59,980 bases of DNA from Candidatus Rothia avicola (GCA_019115985.1 DXCN01000078.1:1-59980), one strand, 5' to 3'; counted from the stretch's first letter, positions 18,816-28,655 are shown. Numbers and translations: made by a program. The notes: a model not told the origin generated them from the sequence alone.

Positions 18816-19724
18816 ATGACCGAAAAAATCATCGCTGCCGCTGACGGCTCTGCCCTGGGTAACCCCGGGCCCGCTGGCTGGGCCTGGTATATCGATAGGG
18901 ACAACTGGGCTGCCGGTGGCTGGGAGCACGGTACCAATAATATGGGTGAGCTCAAAGCGGTACTTGATCTCTTTGAAGCAACAGCGGATCGGGCAGATGA
19001 GCACCTGCACGTTATCTGCGATAGCCAGTACACCATCAACTCCATCACCAAATGGATGCCCGGCTGGAAGAAAAAGGGCTGGAAGAAAAGCAACGGTAAG
19101 CCTGTGCTCAACGTCGATTTGATGCAGGCCCTCGACAGGGCTATCCAGGGGCGGAGCTACTCCTTTGAGTGGGTGAAAGGGCATACCGGCCACCCTTTGA
19201 ATGAGGCTGCTGATGAACGAGCCAACAGGGCAGCCCAAGCCTACCGCGACGGCACTCCGGTAGAAACCGGGCCCGGCTTGGGATCTAAGCATGGTCTTAT
19301 CCCCTCGAATGGTGCAAGCCTTGAGCCGCATAGTAGGGGCTCGGAACAGAGTCTGGCAGCACAGGTTTCCGAGAGCGATCTAGACCCCGTAGCCGAGGCC
19401 CTGGCTCACGAAGAGCAGATGCTCAAGCCCTCTATCTACGGGGCAGAAAAGCTTGTGGGGGCTCTGCTGCACCCTGAGCTTACCTGGGTCGTACCGACCG
19501 GCCAGGTGACAGATCGGGCAACCGTCCTGGCCTATCGGAAGAAGGCCTGCGCGGCAACAGGAAGACCTGAGATTCTTTCCTCGGTTGCCCTGGGGCAGGG
19601 TGCTGCCCTGCTGGTATCGAAGGTACCTACGGCACGAGGAGTCCTGCTACGCTCAAGCACCTGGGTGCTCACCGGCGGCAGCTGGAAGCTCCGCTACCGC
19701 CAGGACACCGCGACGAGAGACTAA
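18816..19724 (+). CDS. rnhA: RNase HI with C-terminal NTF2-like (DUF4440/SnoaL) domain
   Basis: A 302-residue fusion. Residues 1-146 form an RNase HI domain that cuts RNA in RNA-DNA hybrids: the catalytic acids are Asp10 (AADGSALGNPGPAGWAW), Glu45 (NNMGEL) and Asp69 (ICDSQY), with KGHTGHPLNEAADERAN containing the fourth. A linker of about 40 residues leads to a C-terminal domain (about 190-298). It has the EEQMLKP helix, LLHPELTWVVPTG and the final STWVLTGGSWKLRYRQ strand, as in NTF2-like DUF4440 folds. The role of the added domain is unknown. The last four bases overlap the convergent WXG100 gene. Confidence 0.88.
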   Translation: MTEKIIAAADGSALGNPGPAGWAWYIDRDNWAAGGWEHGTNNMGELKAVLDLFEATADRADEHLHVICDSQYTINSITKWMPGWKKKGWKKSNGKPVLNVDLMQALDRAIQGRSYSFEWVKGHTGHPLNEAADERANRAAQAYRDGTPVETGPGLGSKHGLIPSNGASLEPHSRGSEQSLAAQVSESDLDPVAEALAHEEQMLKPSIYGAEKLVGALLHPELTWVVPTGQVTDRATVLAYRKKACAATGRPEILSSVALGQGAALLVSKVPTARGVLLRSSTWVLTGGSWKLRYRQDTATRD

Positions 19725-20011
19725 CCCACAAACATGGCAGCGTTCGCCATTTCGGTTTCTGAATAGTTCACGCCGGCTCGTGAGAGAGCTTCGTTAATCT
19801 GGGCAATCGACTCTTCCACCTGGTGCTGGGTAGCCCGCCAGTGGGCGAGCACGCCCTGGAAATTCGCGGACGCCGAGCCCGTCCACGACCCCTGAAGGTC
19901 CTGGAGCGAGGCTGTGAGGGCATTGACCTCGGAAACGATGGTCTCTACCTGGGCGCGGGCCTGGGCTGATTTGCTGGCGATGAGGTCTGCATCGACATTG
20001 AACTGGGCCAT
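19721..20011 (-). CDS. WXG100-family (ESAT-6-like) protein
   Basis: A 96-residue helical-hairpin protein. The WxG turn is Trp43-Thr-Gly45 in LQGSWTGSASANF, and the C-terminal export signal YxxxE is Tyr83-Glu87 (YSETE). Members are exported by type VII secretion (ESX) systems as dimers. No EccC, EccD or MycP gene is within the window, so this is an orphan substrate or its secretion genes lie elsewhere. ATG at 20011 follows AAAGGAGAG. A -10-like TATATA is at 20032-20037 on this strand. It overlaps the rnhA end by 4 nt. Confidence 0.92.
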   Translation of the reverse strand: MAQFNVDADLIASKSAQARAQVETIVSEVNALTASLQDLQGSWTGSASANFQGVLAHWRATQHQVEESIAQINEALSRAGVNYSETEMANAAMFVG

Positions 20012-20322
20012 TGGGCTCTCCTTTGAACGGGTATATAAGGGGTATCAGGTACCGCTAGGGTGGGCTGCCTGATGCCTTTGAGCTTACGGGGCAGCTAGCT
20101 CTGGCCAGAAGAAAAAGAGCACCTGTGGAAAACCCCGCCCCGGCGGTCAAGCTGCCAGGGCGGGGTTTTGCACACCTCTAGAAGAAAAACATGGTGCAGT
20201 GATGACGTTTCTATGACGGCTTCTAATGGCTATCCACAGGGCCCCTGCACCAGGGGCGCAGCAAGCTGCCGAGGGCAAGAAAGCCCCGACTAAACTTCTA
20301 GAGCGTCAGGACAAAGCCCGAT
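20012..20322. other. Intergenic gap between WXG100 and the sensor kinase gene
   Basis: Holds the probable WXG100 promoter on the minus strand near 20032-20060 and the bidirectional terminator at 20129-20169. I see no further gene in it. Confidence 0.5.
20129..20169 (-). terminator. Bidirectional hairpin terminator downstream of the two-component operon
   Basis: AAAACCCCGCCC (20129-20140) pairs perfectly with GGGCGGGGTTTT (20158-20169). T or A runs flank both sides, so it can act in both directions. On the minus strand it lies 154 nt after the kinase stop. Confidence 0.75.
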
Positions 20323-21810
20323 CTAGGCCTGCTCACCTGCTGCAAGCGGAATAGGGCCGGTGTGGTCACTGTACTGGGGAATGCGAATAGTGAAGGTAGC
20401 TCCGCCGCCTTCTGTCTCTTCAACCCGCACCGTACCGTCATGTTGGCCTACAATCGCAGCGACGATTGCCAGCCCCAGACCGGTTCCACCCGTCTCACGA
20501 GTGCGTGAGGTATCAGCCCGGTAGAAACGCTCAAAGACGCGCTCGGCGTCCTCACCGTGAATACCCGGGCCGTGGTCACGGACCTGGAGCACAGACGTCC
20601 AGGTGCCATCAACGCCCGGCACCGACCCGACCGCAATTTCAATCGGGGAGCCCGCCGGGGTGTAGCGCAGGGCGTTGGTCATCAGGTTGGCGATAACCTG
20701 GCGCAACCTTTGCTCATCACCCCAGACCAGGGAGGTAAGAGCTTCTGCGCCTTCTAGCCCTACCACCTCGATGGTGCGATCGGGGGCCGAGGCGAAGGCG
20801 TCATTAGCGGCGTCCGTAGCTAGCTTCAGCAGGTCTACCCGGGCGTTCTCAGCAACCCGGCGCTCGTCGAGGCGAGCCAGGGTCAAGAGGTCTTCCACCA
20901 GCTGGCCCATGCGCTTAGACTCTGACTCAATGCGGTCCATGGCCATTGCCACGGCTTCATCGTTGGGCAGGCCGCCCATACGGTAGAGCTCAGAATACCC
21001 CCGAATCGACACCAGCGGGGTGCGAAGCTCGTGCGAAGCGTCGCCCACGAAACGCCTCATCTTTACCTCTGACCTCTTTTGGGCGTCAAAGGCCTCTTCA
21101 ATGTGCGAGAGCATGGTGTTCAAAGAGGTGGTGAGGTGGCCAATCTCGTTGTAGGGGCTGTAGTTCTCAATACGCTGGGAGAGGTCGCCTGCGGCAATCT
21201 GGGCTGCGGTCTGCTCCACGCGGGCGAGGGGCTCAAAGGCCCTGGTGACAATTACCCAGGTCAGCGCGATAGAAGCAAGGAGGGTGGCCACACCAAAGAG
21301 CATGGTGAGGCCACCCACGATAGCTACCGTCTGGTTAATCTGGGTCAGGGGGGCAGCGATTACCAAGGTCTGGTTGGTGTCTTCAACCGGGAAGGCAATC
21401 AGTCGCCATTCGGTGTGGCCGCTGGCTGACCGTACCGTCAGCGCAGCCTTGTTGTAGCGCTTGACGTTATCAGCGGTCAGACCAGAGATGACGGGGGAGG
21501 ATGAGTCATCGGCTAGTGTTGCCACCGGGCGTACAATATTTCCGTCGCTATCTAGCAAATATGCTTCATAGGGAATGAAAGTCCCCTGGGTCTGTGACAG
21601 TTGCTGGTCGGCGTAGACCGCGGTCACCAGGTAGCTGTAGCTGGCAGTAATCTCGTCATCGAGTTGGTCCATCATCTTGGCTCGAATCGCTGAAATAGCG
21701 ACCAGAGACATCACAGAGATAGCCAGGGCCAGCAGCATAGATGTTAAAAGCACGAGCTGGGTTCGCAAGGACAGCGAACCCAGCCGGTGCACAGAGAGAC
21801 GAGAGCGCAA
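20323..21810 (-). CDS. Sensor histidine kinase of a two-component system
   Basis: A 495-residue membrane kinase. There are transmembrane helices at about 19-41 and 160-185, an extracellular sensor part of about 115 residues between them, and a HAMP domain (about 187-240). The HisKA domain carries phospho-His260 in DASHELRTPLVSIRGY. The ATPase domain has the N, G1 and G2 boxes (NLMTNALRYTP, DHGPGIHGEDAERVF, GGTGLGLAIVAAI). It lies 12 nt after the response regulator gene in the same orientation. The signal sensed is unknown; architecture resembles the TrcS/MprB group of actinobacterial kinases. Confidence 0.9.
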   Translation of the reverse strand: MRSRLSVHRLGSLSLRTQLVLLTSMLLALAISVMSLVAISAIRAKMMDQLDDEITASYSYLVTAVYADQQLSQTQGTFIPYEAYLLDSDGNIVRPVATLADDSSSPVISGLTADNVKRYNKAALTVRSASGHTEWRLIAFPVEDTNQTLVIAAPLTQINQTVAIVGGLTMLFGVATLLASIALTWVIVTRAFEPLARVEQTAAQIAAGDLSQRIENYSPYNEIGHLTTSLNTMLSHIEEAFDAQKRSEVKMRRFVGDASHELRTPLVSIRGYSELYRMGGLPNDEAVAMAMDRIESESKRMGQLVEDLLTLARLDERRVAENARVDLLKLATDAANDAFASAPDRTIEVVGLEGAEALTSLVWGDEQRLRQVIANLMTNALRYTPAGSPIEIAVGSVPGVDGTWTSVLQVRDHGPGIHGEDAERVFERFYRADTSRTRETGGTGLGLAIVAAIVGQHDGTVRVEETEGGGATFTIRIPQYSDHTGPIPLAAGEQA

Positions 21811-21822
21811 ACTCGTAACCCC

Positions 21823-22533
21823 TTAGTTTTTGTTAGCGGTACGAAGCAGGTAGCCGACGCCGCGCTTGGTATGAATCAGCGGGGGCAGGTTCTGGTCGTT
21901 ATCAATCTTGCGGCGCAGGTAGGAGATGTAGGACTCCACAATGGAGGCATCGCCGTTGAAGTCGTATTCCCATACGTGATCCAGAATCTGGGCCTTAGAG
22001 AGCACACGGTTGGGGTTGAGCATCAGGTAGCGCAGTAGCTTGAACTCGGTGGGAGAAAGGTCAATTTCGCGGTCGCCGCGGAAGACCTCGTGGGCATCGT
22101 CGTCTAGCACCAAATCATCTACGCGCAGGCGAGAATCTTCCTCGATGTGGGGCTGGGTGCGGCGCAGGACGGCGCGGATGCGGGCCACAACCTCGTCCAG
22201 GCTGAAGGGCTTGGTGACGTAGTCGTCGCCGCCTACGGTTAGGCCGGTGACCTTGTCTTCGGTGTCGTCCTTAGCGGTGAGGAAGAGGACGGGGAAGAGA
22301 CGGCCGGAGCTACGCAGCTTACGGGTGACGGTGAAGCCGTCCATGTCGGGCAGCATAACATCGAGTACGGCCAAATCAGGTGACTCGGTCTCAGCCTTCT
22401 CAAGGGCCTCACGGCCGTTGGCTGCGGTGACAACCTCAAAGCCCGCAAAACGCAGGGAGGTTGCGAGGAGCTCTAGAATGTTGGGTTCGTCGTCGACGAC
22501 CAGCAGTTTTGCTTCAGGTTCTTTGGTATTCAC
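21823..22533 (-). CDS. OmpR/PhoB-family response regulator
   Basis: A 236-residue regulator. The receiver domain (about 8-120) has phospho-acceptor Asp58 in AVLDVMLPDMDGF and Lys in LTAKDD and TKPFSLDE. The winged-helix DNA-binding domain (about 135-232) contains LSPTEFKLLRYLMLNPNRVLS, shown in part as SPTEFKLLRYL, and ESYISYLRRKID. It is the first gene of the kinase operon and most resembles TrcR-like regulators. Target genes are not evident from the window. Confidence 0.92.
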   Translation of the reverse strand: MNTKEPEAKLLVVDDEPNILELLATSLRFAGFEVVTAANGREALEKAETESPDLAVLDVMLPDMDGFTVTRKLRSSGRLFPVLFLTAKDDTEDKVTGLTVGGDDYVTKPFSLDEVVARIRAVLRRTQPHIEEDSRLRVDDLVLDDDAHEVFRGDREIDLSPTEFKLLRYLMLNPNRVLSKAQILDHVWEYDFNGDASIVESYISYLRRKIDNDQNLPPLIHTKRGVGYLLRTANKN

Positions 22534-22652
22534 GCTCTTAATTGTGCGCTTACTACCTGTGCACTAGCTGTGTGCAGCTGTATGTTCTGCTGAGTTTGCT
22601 TTAGTCATGCTGGGAAAAGGCAGTAAATACGCCGTCAGCTAAAGGCCGGTTT

Positions 22653-22898
22653 TTAGCTAGCCCGGCGACGGATCAGGGTAAGGAAGAGGGCACCTAAGAG
22701 GGCCAGGAAAGCCAGGGGCAGGGTGAGCAGGGGAGCTATGCTCAAAAAATTGGGTGCCTGCCCGGTAGCCCACTTGAGCAGGAGCATGATGACGCCGCAG
22801 ACGGTTCCCACCAGCATCAGGACGCCGGCGGCAAGTCCCAGCGCCCGGATAGCTCCCCCGTAGGGGAGCTCTGGAATTTCGGTTCGTTCAGAAGACAT
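22653..22898 (-). CDS. Small membrane protein with two predicted helices
   Basis: An 81-residue protein with hydrophobic segments at about 16-42 and 51-74 and a basic C-terminus (LIRRRAS). ATG at 22898 follows AGAGGT. It is divergent from the DUF3027 gene. No family is recognised; layout suggests an inner-membrane protein with both ends inside. Confidence 0.65.
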   Translation of the reverse strand: MSSERTEIPELPYGGAIRALGLAAGVLMLVGTVCGVIMLLLKWATGQAPNFLSIAPLLTLPLAFLALLGALFLTLIRRRAS

Positions 22899-23004
22899 AC
22901 CTCTACGCTATCAAGGCCAGCTATACCTACCTAAAGAAGCAGCGGTATTACGCCGCGAGGAAGAGCGGTGACCACACCTTCCACCGGCCTGCTTTAATAG
23001 GAGT

Positions 23005-23541
23005 ATGACTGAAGAGGTAAAAGACGAGCAGCCCGGCCTTGAGACCGCCGAGCAGGCCCCGGCGTCCGCCCCCGAACCTACCCTGGGCGAGCCCACTCGC
23101 CGCCGCCGTACCAGCAAGGTCGACGCCGTCCTTGCTGCTGCCAAAGATGTTGCCCTTGCGGGCCTAGCCGATATCGCACCCGAAAACTCTATCGGCCCCG
23201 TCCACCACCTGCGCGGTGAAGAAGAGCGCCTGACCACCCACCTCTTTGAGTGCACCCTACCGGGCTACCGGGGCTGGTTCTGGTTTGCCACCCTCTCACG
23301 CGCTCCCCGGTCAAAGGTCGCAACCGTCTGCGAAATTGGCCTCCTGCCCGGCGATGACGCCCTGCTTGCCCCGGCCTGGGTACCCTGGGCCGACCGCCTG
23401 CTCCCCGAGGACCAGGAAGAGCAAGACTACGACCATGAGGATGTAGATTACAGCGACGTGCCCGCAGAGAACGAGGACAGTACCGAAGCTGTCGAAGAGG
23501 ACTTAGCTGAAGACGCTCAGGACGGTGCCAGCGCTGAATGA
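23005..23541 (+). CDS. DUF3027 family protein
   Basis: A 178-residue actinobacterial protein. Residues about 35-140 match DUF3027: AAKDVALAGLADIAPENSIG, then ECTLPGYRGWFWFATLSRAPRS and PAWVPWADRLLPED. The C-terminal tail (about 140-178) is strongly acidic. The function is unknown. ATG at 23005 follows AGGAG. The end overlaps the start of the MFS gene by 4 nt (ATGA), so the two are coupled. Confidence 0.85.
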   Translation: MTEEVKDEQPGLETAEQAPASAPEPTLGEPTRRRRTSKVDAVLAAAKDVALAGLADIAPENSIGPVHHLRGEEERLTTHLFECTLPGYRGWFWFATLSRAPRSKVATVCEIGLLPGDDALLAPAWVPWADRLLPEDQEEQDYDHEDVDYSDVPAENEDSTEAVEEDLAEDAQDGASAE

Positions 23542-24908
23542 CCGCCACCCAGAGACGAGAACCCCAGCCTGTGAACGGGAGGAACAGAACCTTCCGCTCA
23601 CTATGGATTTTTAACTACCGTCTCTGGTTTATCGGGGCTCTTGTCTCTAACATCGGCACCTGGATGCAACGCACCGCCCAGGACTGGCTGGTCTTCAACG
23701 ACCTCTCAAGCCACGACTCTACCCAGATGGGTATCGTTATCGCTCTGCAGTTCGCCCCGCCCCTCTTCCTGGCCCCCTATGCCGGGGCGCTTGCCGATAG
23801 GGGCGATCGGCGAAAAATCCTCCTATGGACCCAGAGCATCATGGGCCTGCTGGCTCTTGGCCTGGGGCTCCTGGTGCTATCGGGGCATATAGCTATCTGG
23901 CACGTCTACCTCTTCGCGCTAGCTCTGGGCATCGTCTCAGCCCTGGACTCCCCGGTTCGGTCAACCTTTGTCTCAGAACTTGTCTCAGACGCAGACCTCC
24001 CTAATGCTGTAGCGCTCAACTCCATGTCTTTCAACGTCGCCCGTATGATCGGGCCGGCGGTCGCCGGGCTACTGGTTGTTGCGGTGGGCACCGGGCCGGT
24101 CTTCCTGCTGAACACAGTGACCTTTATAGCTATGATTCTGGCAATCGTCGCTATCCGTGAGAACGAATTACGGCAGTTGCCGCGGTCGTCCGCCGCTCAA
24201 AACCGGGTGCGCGACGGCCTTACCTACCTCAAACATCGCCCCGACATCATCGTGGTGATGGTGGCAGCCTTCCTAATTGGTACTTTCGGCCTAAATACGG
24301 CCCTCAATATTGCTGCTATGGCTACCACCGAATTCGGCCAGGGGGCTGGTGAATTCGGGCTGCTGAACTCCGTTGTTGCCATCGGCTCGGTGACAGGCAC
24401 CTTGCTAGCTGCTCGGCGGGATACCCCACGCATGCGGTTTATGTTCGCCTCCTGCCTGGGATTCGGCGTGGCAACCCTGCTGGCGGCCCTCGCCCCCAAC
24501 CTCTGGCTGTTTGCCCTGGCCCTGATTCCGCTCGGGCTCATGGCACTGACCATCATTACCTCAGCAAACGCCTACGTGCAGGTAACAACCGAGCCTGCCA
24601 TGCGGGGGCGGGTGATGAGCGTGTACATGGCTGTATTCATCGGCGGTACCCCTATCGGCTCACCCCTGGTCGGGCTGGTCAACGACGTCTTCGGCGCTCG
24701 CTGGGGCCTGGGTGTCGCCTCTGCCTCCGGTTTTCTGGCGACCCTGATCGGGCTGATCTGGATTATGAAATATAAGCACCTGCACCTGCACTACGACAGG
24801 CAGGCCCGCACCCGCCTGGTGCTGCGTCCGCGCCCTGAAACCGCCAAGGATCCGGACCAGGAGCCGCCCCCGGTCACAGCAGCAATCGACCTGCAAGAAC
24901 CCCGCTAA
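23538..24908 (+). CDS. MFS exporter (EntS-like)
   Basis: A 456-residue major facilitator with about 12 hydrophobic segments and the MFS_3/EntS pattern: NIGTWMQRTAQDWLVFND near the start, and ADRGDRRKILLWTQ as the conserved loop between helices 2 and 3. Relatives export siderophores, drugs or macrolides; the substrate here is unknown. ATG overlaps the DUF3027 stop. The last 60 residues are a hydrophilic Pro/Arg-rich tail. Confidence 0.85.
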   Translation: MTATQRREPQPVNGRNRTFRSLWIFNYRLWFIGALVSNIGTWMQRTAQDWLVFNDLSSHDSTQMGIVIALQFAPPLFLAPYAGALADRGDRRKILLWTQSIMGLLALGLGLLVLSGHIAIWHVYLFALALGIVSALDSPVRSTFVSELVSDADLPNAVALNSMSFNVARMIGPAVAGLLVVAVGTGPVFLLNTVTFIAMILAIVAIRENELRQLPRSSAAQNRVRDGLTYLKHRPDIIVVMVAAFLIGTFGLNTALNIAAMATTEFGQGAGEFGLLNSVVAIGSVTGTLLAARRDTPRMRFMFASCLGFGVATLLAALAPNLWLFALALIPLGLMALTIITSANAYVQVTTEPAMRGRVMSVYMAVFIGGTPIGSPLVGLVNDVFGARWGLGVASASGFLATLIGLIWIMKYKHLHLHYDRQARTRLVLRPRPETAKDPDQEPPPVTAAIDLQEPR

Positions 24909-24921
24909 AGATTAAGAAAAG

Positions 24922-24980
24922 AAGGACGCCGCCTCCCGTTTTCCTGCCCGGTGGCAGGTTAGCGGGGAAGCGGCGTCCTT
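24922..24980. terminator. Bidirectional terminator between the MFS gene and serC
   Basis: AAGGACGCCGC (24922-24932) pairs with GCGGCGTCCTT (24970-24980). An inner hairpin, CCTGCC with GGCAGG, sits between them. It lies between two convergent genes and can stop transcription from both sides. Confidence 0.75.
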
Positions 24981-24997
24981 ATCTTTGCGCAGTTAGG

Positions 24998-26206
<1,209 letters not shown>

Positions 26207-26487
26207 CTATTTCTATTGTGCAACCTGCGTGAGCCCCGCGGCCCTCAAGCACCCCGCACCGGCCCAAAATATGGGGAATAAATTTATATAGTGAGATAGC
26301 TTTGGACGGGGGCGATGGGGCGGACGGCGCTACAAGCAGCGTGCGCCCGGCACGGGGTGCAACAATTTCAGCTCTTGAAGAGAGTAAACGCCTCCTCGAC
26401 CTGGTAGCGCATACAATTAAGGGCAAAACCACTGCACCTAACAACCCCGCGCACCGTGCGGGCTGGCCCAAGGAGATTCAAGAAGGC

Positions 26488-27180
26488 ATGACTGACCTCA
26501 TTGATACCACCGAAATGTATCTGCGCACCGTGCTGGAGCTTGAGGAAGAGGGCATCACTCCCATGCGTGCCCGCATCGCAGAGCGCCTAGAGCACTCCGG
26601 CCCCACCGTTTCTCAGACCGTTGCCCGCATGGAACGCCACGGTCTGCTCACCGTCGCCAGCGACCGCTCCCTTCAGCTCACCGAAGAAGGACGCCAGAAG
26701 GCCGTGGAGGTGATGCGCAAGCATCGTCTAGCTGAGCGCCTGCTCGCTGACGTGATTGGTCTTGACCTGGAATACATCCACGAAGAGGCCTGCCGCTGGG
26801 AGCACGTCATGAGTGAACGCGTGGAGCGCCGCCTGCTGGAACTGCTCAATGAACCCAAGTTCTCCCCCTACGGCAACGCTATTCCCGGCCTGGAAGAGTT
26901 GGGCGCCGAGAGCGAGGAGAACGACGGCCGCACCGTTACCATGTCGATTGCGGGCCGCGATTCATCTGAAGATGACCGCTTTACCGTGTCTCGCCTGCCC
27001 GAATTCATCCAGACCGACGTGCAGCTGCTGAAGCGTCTGGGCGATGCTGGCATCGTCTACGGTGCAACGGTGTCGATTCTGGGGAATAAGGACGGCTCTG
27101 TGCTGGTTCACGCGGATGGCGAGGACGAAGCTCTGACGCTCAGCGCTGAGGTAGCAGAAGCGATTATCGTCAAAAGATAA
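26488..27180 (+). CDS. dtxR: DtxR/IdeR-family iron-dependent repressor
   Basis: A 230-residue regulator, the same length as mycobacterial IdeR. The winged helix (about 1-65) contains DTTEMYLRTVLELEEEG and HSGPTVSQTVARMERHGLL. The metal-binding and dimerisation domain (65-140) has the metal ligands of VIGLDLEYIHEEACRWEHVMS (shown here in part: HEEACRWEHVMS). The SH3-like third domain runs 150-230. With Fe(II) it represses iron uptake genes. The start at 26488 (MTDLIDTTEMYL) agrees with the family; the open frame extends 186 nt upstream. Candidate targets in the window are the VIT1 and dps genes. Confidence 0.9.
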   Translation: MTDLIDTTEMYLRTVLELEEEGITPMRARIAERLEHSGPTVSQTVARMERHGLLTVASDRSLQLTEEGRQKAVEVMRKHRLAERLLADVIGLDLEYIHEEACRWEHVMSERVERRLLELLNEPKFSPYGNAIPGLEELGAESEENDGRTVTMSIAGRDSSEDDRFTVSRLPEFIQTDVQLLKRLGDAGIVYGATVSILGNKDGSVLVHADGEDEALTLSAEVAEAIIVKR

Positions 27181-27183
27181 CAA

Positions 27184-27238
27184 TTTGATAACGAAAAAGG
27201 TGCCTACCTGATGGGTAGGCACCTTTTTCGTTATCAAA
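27184..27238. terminator. Perfect 25-bp hairpin terminator after dtxR
   Basis: Arms 27184-27208 and 27214-27238 are perfectly complementary over 25 bp with loop TGATG. The right arm contains CTTTTTCG and the left arm GAAAAAGG, so terminator T-runs are embedded in the stem. Unusually long for a simple terminator. Confidence 0.85.
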
Positions 27239-27547
27239 CTGTGATGTTTTGAGAGTGAAAAGCTGTTTTTAGTGTTGTGTAAGGTGCTGATGGGGAACTG
27301 AGTGAGAGGCTGTGGGGGCTGTAGAGAGGGTATGGGGCCTTAAGTGGTCGGCTTCTCAGTTAAATTAAGACTGGCAAAACCCTGACAGGAGGTTGGTGGG
27401 AGGGTGCTGTGGGGCTGCTTTAAAAGTCTTTTATTTTCCCTTGTCAAAACTAACTCTATACGCCCCATGAGTTCCAGCTGGATGCGTCCTGAAAGCCAAG
27501 AAATCAATAACCCTGCTTTGCATTTTTGGGGGTCTTGCAACAAAATC
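27239..27547. other. Intergenic region with no recognised gene
   Basis: About 310 bp, G/T-rich in its first half. I see no convincing reading frame, RNA gene or repeat. The feature-bearing part starts with the promoter at 27548. Confidence 0.5.
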
Positions 27548-27587
27548 GTGACCAAAGCGTGACAAACTAGCCCAGGCTGTGTAATGT
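27548..27587 (+). promoter_or_regulatory. Promoter of the NlpC/P60 gene with two GTGAC repeats
   Basis: A -35 GTGACA (27559-27564), 17-bp spacer and -10 TAATGT (27582-27587) with an extended TGTG. A second GTGAC at 27548-27552 lies 11 bp upstream of the one in the -35 in direct orientation. This resembles the direct repeats bound by MtrA-type regulators of cell-wall genes; that link is inference. Confidence 0.5.
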
Positions 27588-27619
27588 TCTATTTCGTGCT
27601 CATCACTGGTCGGATTAGC

Positions 27620-27802
27620 ACCCTACGAACAGCACCGCCTAGTTCTGCCACTGTTCACAGGAAAACAAACAAAATAACATCACGGCAGAAGCGGGGGACC
27701 CACCTTTCGGGCTCTCCACCGAGAACCCTAGGGGTTAAGTCGCAGATTCTGCGGCCGAGCGAACTTCATGCTCGAACCCGACAGCTCACCTCGTTCGGCA
27801 AT
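27620..27802 (+). ncRNA. c-di-AMP (ydaO-yuaA) riboswitch
   Basis: The leader contains the hallmark blocks of actinobacterial ydaO riboswitches in order. AGCGGGGGACCCA begins near 27690, AGGGGTTAAGTCGC lies near 27730, and GAACCCGACAGCTCACCTCG near 27774. These are separated by small hairpins (CGCAG/CTGCG; GAGC/GCTC). A paired element TTCTGCC (27643) and GGCAGAA (27684) opens it. It is placed between promoter and ribosome site of a cell-wall hydrolase, the usual location. High c-di-AMP normally turns such genes off. Exact boundaries are approximate. Confidence 0.82.
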
Positions 27803-27815
27803 GGAGGAAAACAAA

Positions 27816-28439
27816 ATGGCTAAGTCAACCATCGTACGCACCGCAGGGATTGTTGCAGCATCAGGCGCCATGCTCGCCGCAACCGTTGCGCCCGCAAACG
27901 CATTCGCAGTAGCTGAAGTATCAGCACCCGCCCACTCAGCACCTGCCCTGGCTTCACACTCTTACAACTACAACACCTGGGGCTACGAAGCTACTCCCGT
28001 AGTTGAAAACACCGCAGTTGAGACCACCTCAACCGTCACCACCCAGGCAACCACCACCACCGAGGTTTCCAGCAACGTTGACCTGTCAACCGCTCGCGAA
28101 ACCGTCCTGGCAGCTGCCTACGACGGCATCGGCGGCTCCTACGTCTGGGGCGGCAAGACCTACAAGGCATGGGACTGCTCAGGCTTCGTCTCCTACGTTT
28201 ACGCCCAGGCCGGCATCAACCTGACCGCCTACACCTACGCCATGGCAACCGAGCTGACCCCCACCTCAAACCCCCAGCCCGGTGACATCGTCTTCACCAA
28301 CGGCTACGCCCACGTAGGCATCTACGTCGGCAACGGCCAGATGATCTCAGCTCTCAACCCCTCACAGGGCACCCAGCTGACCGCAGTTGACGGTGGCGGC
28401 TTCATGCCCGTCGACGGTTACTACACCGCTGGCATCTAA
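27816..28439 (+). CDS. Secreted NlpC/P60 cell-wall hydrolase
   Basis: A 207-residue exported protein. The Sec signal spans residues 1 to about 30 (IVRTAGIVAASGAMLAATVA, cleavage near ANAFA). A Ser/Thr/Val-rich spacer leads to an NlpC/P60 domain (about 90-207) with catalytic Cys121 in AWDCSGFVSYVY and His166 in GYAHVGIYVG. Such endopeptidases cut peptidoglycan stem peptides during growth and separation. ATG at 27816 follows GGAGGAAAA; an open frame from 27768 lies within the riboswitch and is not used. Expression is likely governed by c-di-AMP. Confidence 0.92.
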   Translation: MAKSTIVRTAGIVAASGAMLAATVAPANAFAVAEVSAPAHSAPALASHSYNYNTWGYEATPVVENTAVETTSTVTTQATTTTEVSSNVDLSTARETVLAAAYDGIGGSYVWGGKTYKAWDCSGFVSYVYAQAGINLTAYTYAMATELTPTSNPQPGDIVFTNGYAHVGIYVGNGQMISALNPSQGTQLTAVDGGGFMPVDGYYTAGI

Positions 28440-28655
28440 GACTTCGCACACGGTATGGGGCGGCCAAAACTGCCCCAGCCGGTGACGTTTATTCAGTAGC
28501 TGGTTAACTTCCTACTGAAGAACGAAGATAAGAATTCCTACCACACATCACACGGTATGGATCCCCCGCAAACACTACGCTTGCGCATGCGCACCAGACG
28601 ACCAGCTGGGGCGCATTTTTTATCCCCTCTTTTCGACTCCGGTAGAAGGCACAGC

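Noticed and set aside
21787..22038. Plus-strand frame across the junction of kinase and response regulator genes
   Set aside because: Opposite to both conserved genes and lacking any start signal.
27584..27823. 79-residue frame in the leader of the NlpC/P60 gene
   Set aside because: The region fits a c-di-AMP riboswitch and the frame crosses its conserved blocks.
28447..28564. CACACGGTATGG seen twice (about 28447 and 28550)
   Set aside because: A short repeat without pairing or array structure. No CRISPR-like periodicity was seen here or elsewhere in the window.
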